64,000 nucleotides of DNA. Source: Orobanche coerulescens. Lineage: Eukaryota; Streptophyta; Magnoliopsida; Lamiales; Orobanchaceae. Both the position numbers and the translations under genes were made by a program. The notes beneath the pieces were generated by a model. The model had not been told where the DNA came from. It was given only the letters and a program-made list of their open reading frames with translations, and searched no databases. Position 1 is the stretch's first letter. Each line of letters begins with the position of its first letter. The DNA is taken from the NCBI GenBank assembly GCA_033398695.1, contig CM065811.1, positions 113,197,501 to 113,261,500 of the forward strand, read 5' to 3'. Positions 47,301-56,757 of this stretch are shown here, piece by piece.

Positions 47301-48183
47301 GTTTCTGAGTTCAAACAAGATGAACGTTGGAGATGATGTCATGGCATAGGTCAGCATGCAACAGACATATTGACTATATATAACGTACGTAATAAGGGAG
47401 TTGCTAATGTACGTAATGATCAAGACAGAAGCCACTGGACTGATTTGCATGAAGTGTAACGTACGTACCAAGTTGACATTAATGTACGTAATAATGGTAA
47501 CGTACGTAATGGAGGAGTGATAGCGTACGTAATAAAGTGTCAGAAGGCTAACGGCTAGTTGAGGCTTTGGAGCCTATAAATACCACTTCTAATGGTATTC
47601 ATCATACAACAATGCATAGCAAACTACTCATTGATCATATATTCATATTGATATTCTTGTTGTTGTAATTGTACTTATATTGATAGTTTGAGTGTTTATA
47701 TATTCAACACATACACGAGAGGTAAAAGAAAAGATACGATTGGATTCGGTGTATTAGGATCAAGGATCCGGCATTATTAGAATCGCAATCGATATCTAAG
47801 TGAGGTTTATCTAGTACCCATAGAAAGCTAGAGTGGTTGATTCCATATCCAATAGAAAAGAAAAACGGTTTAACTTGGACCGACATAAAGATAAGTACTC
47901 ACGGTAATATCTCGCCCGATAGAAGAGAGATTGTACGGTTTAACTTAGACCGATAGAAGACAAGTTTGTAACGGTTATCCCTCGACCGATAGAAGAGAGG
48001 TGCAGAGGTTTATCTTCATCCTATTGAAAAAGATAACGAGAGAGGACGTAGGCACGTTTGGCCGAACCTCTATAAATCCTGTGTCGATTTATTTTCTGCA
48101 CTTTACTTAAATCGCTTCCGCAACGCGAAAGAGCTTTATAACTCTATCTCCAAACGGCGATACCGACCAATAGTGCTCCAACA
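47300..48183 (+). repeat. 3' LTR (promoter to end) of gag-only copia
   Basis: Matches 42735-43506 from 47411 with few changes. It has ACGTACGT palindromes (47385-47535), TATA at 47575 and end GTGCTCCAACA at 48183. It is followed directly by LINE sequence. Confidence 0.88.
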
Positions 48184-48910
48184 GTTGGAAGCTGCTGAAA
48201 TGAGAATGTTACGTTGGTCGTGTGGTCGCATAATGTTGGATAGAATCCCGAACGGGATTTTCAGGAATGCGCTAGAAGTGGCGCCCATTTCAGCGAAAGC
48301 TAGGGAAGGGAGATTGAGATGGTTTGTCCACATCCGTAGGAGGCAGGCCTCTGATCCAGTGAGGAGGGTCGAGAGTTTATTGGTTGTAGGGGAGGAGAGG
48401 CAGACCGAGGAGGACGTGGGAGGAGCAGCTGAGTTTAGATTTGAAGGCCTTAAACTTATCCGAGACCATGACTGTTGATATGTGCTCTTGGAGGCGCTAG
48501 ATCAGAGTTGCAGATTCTTTTTTAGGGAGCGGTGTAGTAGTTGAAAGCCTCAGGGTTGGGTTGTCTCGATTAGCTTTGACCTAGAGCAGTGCATTTTTTT
48601 TTTGCGTGTGGTTTATTTTGTCAGGGAGCTGTGCGCGGAGTCACTCTTCTGTTAGAGCAGCATTCATCGAGAGTGTAATAGCAATAGTCCCCTTAGGTAA
48701 GTCTCATGTGAATTAAGTAATGAGCTCAGGTATGGTTTTGAGCTTTTTCGAATCATATGATTCTTTGCATATAACACTCAATATTTTGCTATGCACTAAG
48801 TTGGGGTTCTCACGGAAACAACCTCCCTACCGTAAAAAGTAGGGGCATGATCTGCGTACATATTACCCTCAGACCCTGCTCTGAGCGGGATATACTGGGT
48901 ATGTTTTGTT
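48184..48910 (+). mobile_element. 3' end of a second RTE LINE
   Basis: It begins abruptly at the LTR end. It encodes the RTE C-terminal block (EMRMLRWSCGRIMLDRI; GRLRWFVHIRRRQASDPVRR) then decays. The 3' tail has the CTACCGTAAAAAGTAGGGGCATGATCTGCGTACA...ACTGGGTATGTTT track that many plant RTE LINEs and their SINE partners share. The 5' part is not in the window, as expected if the copia landed inside the LINE and the left side was later replaced. Confidence 0.8.
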
Positions 48911-48929
48911 TAGTTTGTGGTTTTTTTAG

Positions 48930-49145
48930 AACTAACATCGTCATCTCACTCATCAGCCGCCCGCCTGCTCGCCCGCCCCTCACTCATCAACCCTATCAAC
49001 CTTCAATCATCGCCGTTCTCCACTCATCGCCATCACCATCTCCATCGCCAGCCATCCAACCAAAAGAATCTTCCGCAGTTCACAGTTGAGTATAAAGCTT
49101 TCTACATACGCCTGTAAGTATTTGATTATCAAGAAGAATCAATCG
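48930..49145 (+). other. Possible 5' leader exon of an unknown gene
   Basis: CA/CT-rich sequence (CCATCACCATCTCC-like) ending in a strong splice donor (GCCTGTAAGTATTTG at about 49109), followed by a T-rich stretch and TTTTGGCCTGCAG at about 49170-49182. It looks like a plant 5' leader with an intron. No coding exon can be tied to it. Confidence 0.3.
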
Positions 49146-49539
49146 ATTGATATATTTTTTTATTTTATTTTTGGCCTGCAGCTCTCGTTTGATGTTTTAG
49201 GGCTTGAAATTAATTCCATTTTTTTATATTTCCGATGTAACAATCAAACCACTTTGTTATTCTTGTCATTAGTTACGAGATTCATTCCTTTATGTTTTTA
49301 TATGTTTCTTTTTGTCTTGGACAAGTTTAGTTTTGAATCTTTGATTTCAGAGACCGGTGATCCTGTTAAGGTGGATTTGCTTAAAATCATCGCATTACCG
49401 TAGTTGTTAACTTCACTATTTGAGCATAGTGTCAATTTAGTAAACCAGCTCTTGGCAAATAGTCGCCCAACATTTCACCAGTTGAATTCAGAAACTGGCA
49501 TTCAGTTATTTTTTGTAAAATAAAGGTTAGTTAAATATT

Positions 49540-50625
49540 ATGCTTGATATGTCTTGGATGAGACACATGATGGAACAATATCATGATAAGAAGAAAGATT
49601 TGTGTATGGTTTTATTGATTTAGAGAAGGTTTATGATAAGATACCAAGAGGTACTTGGGAGGGCATTAGCAAAAAAGGGCGTGTCTAAGACTGAGCTAGT
49701 ACAAGTGTACGTACTATCATGGGAAGGACTGAGGAATTCCCTATTATGATTGGGGTGCATCAAGGCTTGGCTTTTAGTCCTTTCCTCTTTGCCATAGTCA
49801 TGGACGAATTGACAAGATCAATTTAAGACGATATTCCTTGGTGCATGATGTTTGCAGATGATATAGTATTGGTTGATAAAACGAAGGACGGAGTTGAAAG
49901 AAAGTTGGAACTCTAGAGAAATATGCTAGAAACTCGTGATTTTAGGCTAAGCAGAAGTAAGATTGAGTATTTGGAGTGTAGCTTTAGTGGAAATGAAAGT
50001 GGAGAGGCGGGTACAATCACTTTTGATGAGAATGTTATACGAGGATCATAGTTTTTTCGTTATCTTGGGTCTATTCTTCAAAAGGATGGAGAATTTAGAT
50101 GGTGATGTGACCCATAGGATTAAGGCATGATGGTTGAAATGGAAGAGCGCAACGGGGTTACTATGTGATCAAGACATACCTTACAGATTTAAAGGGCAAA
50201 TTTTACGAAACAACAATTAGGGCTGCACTTTTATATGACACTGAATGTTAGGATGTAAGGCATAGCCATGTGCATAAGATGAATGTGGTGGAAATGCGTA
50301 TGCTAAGATGAATGTGTGGCCATACGAGAAAGTACTAAGAAATGATGTGATTAGGAAAAAGTACGAGTGGCCCATATGGAGGATAAGTTGCTGGAGAATC
50401 GGTTAAGATGGTTCGGGCATGTGAGATGGAGGCCGATTGATGCACCGGTACGGCGGATTGAAGAATGGGGAGTGCATAGGCTGGTGGGGGTAGAGAAAGA
50501 CCTAAACAGACATGGACAAGAGTGATTGACAATGATTTGAGGTTTCTTGGGATTGAAGAAGTTACGGTGTTGGATAGGACGATGTGGAGGAAGAGAATTC
50601 GGGTGGTTGATTATATTTGAGGATT
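49540..50625 (+). mobile_element. Decayed RTE LINE copy
   Basis: Nucleotide-level relative of the LINE at 23.3-24.4 kb: ATTGACAAGA (about 49808), TTTGCAGATGATAT for FADD (about 49850), GAAGTTTGGAACTC-type and LRWFGHV (about 50405-50430) segments in the same order. Stops and indels occur every 20-60 codons. Much older than the first copy. Confidence 0.8.
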
Positions 50626-51174
50626 TTTTATTTATTATTTATTTATTTATTTTTACATATTTATTATTACTTTTTTTTACTTACTAAACTTTTCACCTTT
50701 CACTTTTGTCCTTTTATATGACTGTTCTATTGGAGACGACTTGACGTTTTCAGAGAATAATTTATGTTAATCGATCCTAAAGCATTTTGGGACTAAGTTT
50801 CTGATGAAGAGAGAATATGTCTTGGATCTGTGAGATATTTTATGTTTTCAAGTGTAGCTTCAACAACGAATGTTGTGCTGAGCTGTGCTGTTGTGCCATC
50901 ATTTCTGGCTTAATCACTTTAGAATGTTGAAAATTGTGTACTTTTGTAAGGAAAATTTTGATAGAAAAAACTGTTGGACATGTACAATTATTCGCTTAGA
51001 CATGAGCCTGCTGTAGATCAAATGAAGCTATGATATTGGACACTATCTTATTTTGTCGTGTTAAAATGATTTGGATGGAAAATTCGATGTTGTTTTTGTC
51101 CTATCAATTAGATTGATTTTCTGGTCACGAGAAATTTTAAATAAGCAGATTTGACAAATGTTTAATATCCAGAA
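50626..51174. other. No gene seen
   Basis: AT-rich. A short TTTA run at 50632-50665 is probably the LINE tail. Confidence 0.4.
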
Positions 51175-51375
51175 AATTGAGCCGATCTCGAGCCTTTGTT
51201 CGAACCTGTGATTCGAGCTTTTTTTAGCCGATCACGCACACACCTATTTCTTTGCCGAGCTGAGCCGAGCCTCAATTTTTTTAGCTCGAGCTGGAGCTTG
51301 AGCAGTGTTAAATTTAAGTCGATCCTAGCTCAATAGATCTGATGCTCGACTCGAATCGGCTTGTTTGCAGTCCTA
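51175..51375. mobile_element. Fragment of a hAT-type MITE (GAGC-rich)
   Basis: Repeated GAGCC/GAGCT words (GAGCCGAGCCTC, GCTCGAGCTGGAGC) run to a right end reading TTGTTTGCAGTCCTA, whose complement TAGGACTGCAAACAAG is a typical hAT terminus. The left end is missing. Confidence 0.45.
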
Positions 51376-51963
51376 ACTGAAGTAATGAATTTTTTGGTCG
51401 ATTTTGTTGGTCTTGCTGTTTGGTGTAACTTCGATCTGTGTTCGTAACTTCGAAGACAATGTCGATTTTGTTTGGTTTAGTTCTGTATGATTATTGTGTT
51501 CTTGTTGACTTTGATTTTGTTCATTTTGGGTTTTGTGTTATTGCTGGTTGTATTATTGTTGGATATCACAAACTAATGGAGTTGTTTATGTATATGTTTA
51601 TTTGTTCCTTTGTTCTCAAATTTGTGCTTTATGAATGTCTTGTGATTTTTGACAAATGGCCCTACTTGATCTATCAACATGCAGATGTAGGCTAATATGA
51701 TTTTTTTTTTTTAATGAGCAAGCAATGCTTGCTATGCTTGATATGTCACTACGATTTTGAAATTAATAAACTACCAAAGGGATAAACCACGTATTCAATA
51801 CTCCTTGTCAAGTGTGGATCGACATTCTAGTCAAAAAACAATTTTAGTCAATGGTGGAACTTTTGGGTAAGAAACTCAAAAGAACCATAGTTTACGTATT
51901 ACTCGGAAGAAACTATTTTTTTTTTTTTTTTGGTGCAGACTCGGAAGAAACTAATTTGAGATA
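51376..51963. other. No gene seen
   Basis: AT-rich intergenic sequence. An open frame at 51438-51695 has hydrophobic, T-rich low-complexity content and no family motif. Confidence 0.35.
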
Positions 51964-51971
51964 CGTAAAGC

Positions 51972-53724
51972 CAATGTTTTAAAAAAATGGCCGATTCGTA
52001 CGAGTCGACTCGAGGCGGACGCCCGGCGAGTCAGGGCGTGCGAGTCGATCGTATTTCATAAAAATCCTGAGTGTGTTGACTAGGGATGTTCATAAGACTG
52101 CCTGCTTTTCGCTTTTCGCTGGTCTGGAACTCAAGATTAAGCGGCGCCCAGCTACGGCCCATAAAATCAGATCCGCATTTTGAATGGCAGAACTTTCAGT
52201 CGGGTCACCCGACTACCCGAGTTTTTTTTATCATATATATTATTATCATTATAATTATATATATATATATGGTTTTTTTGCTATATTTTTTCAACTTTTA
52301 GTTCAACAAAAATATTTAATTTTAAATTAGCAAGAATTGATTCTATTTTGAAGTCATGCGTTATGATTAAATTAAATATTAAAAAAATTGAACTTTAATT
52401 TAATTTATTTGCTCGATTGATTTCTACAAAAAATAAATAAATTAAAAGTAAGAAAATTATTTACAATAATTATAACATTCATTTTATTATCATTAATTCT
52501 AACATATTAAGATGTTATACGAAAAATTTAATCTATTCACTTTGATATTAGACTATTATATTATATTAATACATACTAAGTTTTATAATTTTGATGTCAT
52601 AATTTAAAATAATTAATGAGATTTAAATTATAAACAAATATGATTCATGAAAAGGAAAAAAAAAATTAGAGCATAAGATTAATATGGATCAAATTTTACA
52701 TAGGTATTGTAAATGTTAATTTTATTAAAATCTAAGTAAATACATACTAATTCTATACATAATTTTTAAAATGGTTAAAATATAATATGTAGTGACAAAA
52801 TAAAAAAAATAAAAATAAAGTTACCGAGTCGGCGAGTACCGGTAATTTTATTTGGCTGACCCATTACTCGGCCCAATAACTCACATAATTAGCGGGCTGG
52901 GTACCCAGCCCACTAAATCCGAGTAATTAAAAAAATTACCCGGTAAAAATTTCTCGAATAGTCAGGTAATTGGACCGGATCAATCGAATCGGATAATTTT
53001 GAACACCCCTAGTGTGACTGAGGCGGATGAGTCGACTCGCAAAGAGGCGGTCGAGTCTTGTAGACCGGGCTTTTCAGCCTTTTTTATGTTATTATTTTTG
53101 AACTCTAATAAAAAAAAAATGTTTTACCTAGGGCTTTTCAAAGTCCGTCGTTCCATCTCTTCTCTCTCTCTCTCCCTCCGTGCGATCGATTCTCTTCTAT
53201 CAAACTCCACTTCTGTCTTCTCCCGTCGGCCGCACCTCCCTCTTCCGCACCTCCCTCCTCTTCCGCACGCCGGACGCGACTCTATCGAAAGGTATGTTTT
53301 TTTTTTTTTGCTTTCCTATGTGTTTTATATGTCTATTTTTCCTTTTCTTTTCTTTTTTTGCTCCGATTATCCGAACAGGGCCTCTTTTTTTTATTTAGAG
53401 TTAAACTTTGTTAAAATCTCTTGTTTTTCTTTTCTTTAATTTCTGACTTTCTGTAAACAACGCTTTTTTTAATAATTGTAAAAACATTGTTAACATTTTT
53501 TATGGGTAACAGCTCGTTTTTTTGGGTAAACAGCTCTATTTTTTTTCCTAAACAGCTCGTTTTTTGTTACATCAGCAGTAGTATTAAGTATTGTTCTTGA
53601 ACTTTGTTTTAGATAATTTTTTATTTTTTATTTTTTATTTTTTCGTTTCAACAAATTTGAGGCGTACGCCTCGCCTCATTTGCGCAAAACTTCTCGAATA
53701 CGAGTCACGAATTTTAAAACATTG
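51972..53724. mobile_element. hAT-type element with nested MITE
   Basis: Terminal inverted repeats CAATGTTTTAAAA (left) and TTTTAAAACATTG (right), with a perfect 8-base target-site duplication CGTAAAGC (51964-51971, 53725-53732). Ends carry GAGTCGACTCGAGGCGG / GAGGCGTACGCCTCGCCTC palindromes. The TIR matches the first 13 bases of the element at 26493. At 53150-53292 lies a CT-rich leader-like segment ending in a splice-donor-like AAAGGTATGTTT, possibly the 5' exon of the parent transposase. A second MITE (52081-53011) interrupts it. No transposase remains. Confidence 0.9.
52081..53011. mobile_element. Nested hAT-type MITE
   Basis: Ends TAGGGATGTTCATAA and TTTTGAACACCCCTA: inverted repeats with two mismatches in 15, of the common plant TAGGGGTGTTCAAAA type. 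The flanking 8 bases are GTGTTGAC and GTGTGACT, an imperfect duplication (one-base slip). AT-rich core with GAGTCGGCGAGTACC and TTACCCGG words near the right end. Confidence 0.75.
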
Positions 53725-53763
53725 CGTAAAGCTATGTTAAAGAAGGCAGACCAATTTACTTAC

Positions 53764-54202
53764 TGCTCTTCATCCCGATACTGTCTCCAGCTTTTCCATT
53801 TCCTTGCCCTTTAGAACATTGTTATCATCACCCAAACCTTCTTCACTGTCCTCTTCGAGGCTTTCTCTTCATCGTGTTCATCCTCATTCTCCTCCTTCAC
53901 ATCATCATTACTACCAATAACATTTTCATCATCATAATCACCCTCATTCTAGTCATCCGTACTCACATCATGCAAATTGCCGTCATCGTGATCATTGTTA
54001 TCGACCTAAAATTCAACCAAAAAACTCAAAAAAGAAAAGAAAAAAGAAAAGGAGTTCCAGGAAATAATATTGTATACAGAATCCTAAACTCGAAAAATAG
54101 AGTCGGTCCAACATGCATGATTGTATCGTCCATGTCACTATCGAATATAAAATTGTTATCTACCATTTTCCTTGATCTTTTTCTTCCTGATTACAGAAGA
54201 CC
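53764..54202 (-). pseudogene. AATF: Inverted 5' fragment of the AATF-like gene
   Basis: The minus strand shows an acidic exon (54005 to 53764) preceded by an AG acceptor and ending in a GTAAGT donor. It reads NNDHDDGNLHDVSTDD, an in-frame stop, NEGDYDDENVIGSNDDVK, then EEDSEEGLGDDNNVLKG, and after a frame slip MEKLE...QYRDEEQ. This is the acidic region and the helix that in AATF proteins directly precede the KGQAVKNQK segment, and that segment is found on the opposite strand at 56758-56830. A further upstream block (about 54202-54100, with MVDNNFIFDSDMDD) may be the preceding exon. Identity as AATF is inferred from composition, splice position and neighbourhood, not from a database match. Confidence 0.6.
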
Positions 54203-54548
54203 CTAGACACAACAAATACAAGAAAGAAAAAATAATTAAGGTTTGCGGATTTAGGGATTGCGGCCTGAGCATATCTGAATGGGTGAGACTTGTAAGTTGG
54301 AATTTGAAGTTAATGTTTTACTTGGAATTAGGCAAATTGTCCATCAATGTGATTAGGTTTCTTGAACAAAAGTTCTTTGCAGGAATTGCTTAAAGTTTTC
54401 TCGATTTCAATCCCCTTTCGATTAATCTGCAAGTATGTACCTAGTTCAGAGATATTTACGGGTTACAGCTGAAAAGAGGAAGCATAATATAAAATAAAAT
54501 ATATTAAAAAGTAAAACCCTAACTTCAAATTTCACAATACACTGGCTC
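54203..54548. other. Possible leader/promoter of the inverted 5' fragment
   Basis: On the minus strand this lies upstream of the AATF-like 5' fragment. It contains TTAGGGTTTTA and a long AT stretch, compatible with a plant leader or promoter. The solo LTR begins at its far end. Confidence 0.3.
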
Positions 54549-55094
54549 TCAAGTGTTGGTATATATTCGGTATATGCACCATTGTGCGGAAGCGTAAATA
54601 AAGTGCAAAAATGAAATTGACACAAGATTTATGGAGGTTCGGCCAAACGTGCCTACGTCCTCTCTCCGTATCTTTTTCTATAGGCTAAAGATCAACCTCT
54701 GCACCTCTCTTCTATTGGTCGAGGGATTACCGTTACAATTCTCGTCTTCTATCGGTCCGAGATAAATCGTAACTCGCTTGTCTTTTTGTCGGTCCAAGTT
54801 AAACCGTTTTCTTTTTCTATCGGACAAGGAATCAACCTATCTAGCTTTCTATGGGTACTAGACAAACCTCACGTGGATATAGATTGCAATTCTAATAATG
54901 TCGGATTCTTGATCCTAATAACACCAAATCCAATCTTATCCTTTCTTTTTCCTCTCGTGTATGTTTTCGTGTATAACACTCAAAACACTTATCAATATAA
55001 GCTCAAATACAACAACAAGAATGTTTACAATGATATCACAAGTATAGATCATTTGCCCAAGATTGTTGTGTGGTTTGATACCAAATGATTTGGT

Positions 55095-55102
55095 ATTTAT
55101 AG
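55095..55102 (-). promoter_or_regulatory. TATA box 1 of solo LTR
   Basis: TATAAATA on the minus strand; the promoter-proximal copy. Confidence 0.7.
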
Positions 55103-55134
55103 GCATTTTCTCCAACTAGCCGTTACTGCCTGCT

Positions 55135-55935
55135 GACTTTAGCGTGCGCTGGCCTTCCTGCATAGCGTACGTTATTCTCATTAGCGTAGGTGTAGCGTGC
55201 GCTACCTGTTAATCTGATGAGTCCAGTGGCTTACTGCCCATCCTTTAGCGTGCGTTAGCTTCTCCTTTACGTACGTTAAGTACACACATTAGATTTGCTC
55301 AAGGTTGTTATGTGGTTTGATACCAAATGGTTTGGTATTTATAGGCATTTTTCTCCAACTAGCCGTTACTGCCTGCTGACTCTTTAGCGTGCGCTAGCCT
55401 TCCTGCATAGCTTACGTTATTCTCATTAGCGTAGGTGTAGCGTGCGCTACCTGTTAATCTGATGAGTCCAGTGGCTTACTGCCCATCCTTTAGCGTGCGT
55501 TAGCTTCTCCATTACGCATGTTAAGTACACACATTAGCGTACGTTAATCATACATTGTAGCGTGCGTTAAACACATATCCGTTGCCTGTTTTTTGACTTC
55601 TCGAGTCTTAACTTTCCACCGAATTTTCCAACGTTCATTTGTTTGAATTCAAATGCTCTTTAGCGTGCGCTAAATATCATTCATAGCGTGCGCTATATCT
55701 TATGTCAGTGCATACGACATTCCGTGTTGAAAGTCTTCACAACGGTCACATTCTTCGATAGCGTGCGTTATATAGCGTGCGCTATCTTCATCTTGTAGCG
55801 TGCGCTATTTTCATCTTGTAGCGTGCGCTATTCCACCAGGTAACTTTGTCTTCAGGTGACATTATAACTCGTCTGATCTGCAGGTGGCTTTCTTTAGCGT
55901 GCGCTAACCTTGATCTCTAGCGTGCGCTAGCTTTG
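55135..55935. repeat. Largest TAGCGYRCGCTA palindrome array
   Basis: Roughly twenty copies or near copies in 800 bases, for example TAGCGTGCGCTA (many), TAGCGTGCGTTA, TAGCGTACGTTA and ATAGCGTGCGCTAT; two occur almost back to back at 55760-55780. They lie upstream of the TATA boxes on the minus strand. Confidence 0.88.
55336..55343 (-). promoter_or_regulatory. TATA box 2 of solo LTR
   Basis: Second TATAAATA, exactly 241 bases from the first. Confidence 0.65.
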
Positions 55936-56124
55936 CATTCCAGTTTGTGCAAATTTTTGCGTCTTCGACTTTTGTTTTGCTTCCTTGTTGTTTTTCTTTG
56001 TTTAACAACTAATCATCAAAACTCGATAATGAATATTTGGAATAAAATATTCCGACATCAAGTCTAGCATTGTCTCTCCGCTACTCAACTTCTCCTCTTC
56101 GTAGTAAGAAGTAGAAGTATTTAC

Positions 56125-56557
56125 CATAGTTATTAAAGGCGCGCCTCAAGCGCGCCTCAGGCGACAGGCGCGTAGAAAAAAGCCCTCATCGCCTCTCAAG
56201 ACCAAAGGCGGGCGATGTGGGTGAGGCGCGCGCCTTGGTGCGCCTTTTACCTGCGCCTCAGTGCGCCTCAGGCGCGCCTCTGTACTGTTGGATTTTCTTT
56301 ATATTTTTTGTTTTTTTAACACTTGTAAATGTTATTTTTTATTGTTTGACACTTTATTTTTGTTAAACTTTACGTTTTTTTGATAGTTATATTTTCATTT
56401 CATTATGTGTTTATGAGTATTATAATTTAATTTATTTTTTATTTTTTATTTTTTTTGCGCCTCACATTTGTCAGGTGCGCGCCTCGCCTTGCGCCTTGCG
56501 CCTCAGGCGATAGGAGCCCTTATCGCCTTGGTGCGCCTTTCGCCTTTAATAACTATG
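56125..56557. mobile_element. Short hAT-type MITE, GCGCCTC-rich
   Basis: Perfect 17-base inverted repeats CATAGTTATTAAAGGCG and a perfect 8-base target-site duplication GTATTTAC (56117-56124, 56558-56565). Both ends are built from GCGCGCCTC/GAGGCGC words around a T-rich 150-base core. Same style as the element at 26493 but a different TIR. Confidence 0.95.
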
Positions 56558-56757
56558 GTATTTACTAATGGAAGAGGTGAATTTGGATCTATTTTGTTGT
56601 GCTATACATGGTAGATGTTTGTGAAAAGTGTAAACACTGAATTCATTCCTGATAAATCTTTATTTATGTTTTTCTTTGTCTTGGGTCTTGACATTGATAA
56701 AATCTTGATATATGTTGTTGCACTACATACTAAAGTACTCATGATTTACGAGTCCAG

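Larger units (their letters stand above)
42735..48183 (+). mobile_element. Gag-only (no pol) copia element
   Basis: A partial 5' LTR (42735-43506), primer site, one gag frame (43564-45102), a non-coding stretch, polypurine tract (45550-45563) and 3' LTR (from 45564, ending 48183). There is no protease, integrase or reverse transcriptase between gag and the polypurine tract and no room for them. This is the architecture called TR-GAG. Mobilisation would need enzymes from a related copia. The 3' LTR carries a foreign insert (about 45690-47300). Confidence 0.85.
55050..55530 (-). repeat. 241-base tandem duplication of LTR core promoter
   Basis: The block from GTGGTTTGATACCAAATG through TATTTATAGGCA to TAAGTACACACATTAG occurs twice with period 241 (TATA boxes at 55095 and 55336). 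Copies differ at a dozen or so positions, so the duplication is not recent. Confidence 0.9.
54554..56057 (-). mobile_element. Copia-type solo LTR with duplicated promoter
   Basis: Starts (plus view) TGTTGGTATATATTCGG and ends AATATTCCGACA. A perfect 5-base duplication TCAAG lies at 54549-54553 and 56058-56062. It belongs to the same family as the gag-only copia LTRs. A 241-base tandem duplication (about 55050-55290 and 55291-55530) gives it two TATA boxes and two copies of part of its palindrome array. Confidence 0.93.

Noticed and set aside
51438..51695. Hydrophobic 85-codon frame considered as a small membrane protein
   Set aside because: T/G-rich low-complexity DNA, no conserved motif and no gene context.
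55135..55935. Regularly recurring palindromes considered as a CRISPR array or integron attachment sites
   Set aside because: Spacing is irregular, repeats are short and variable, DNA is plant nuclear, and the array lies inside an LTR promoter.
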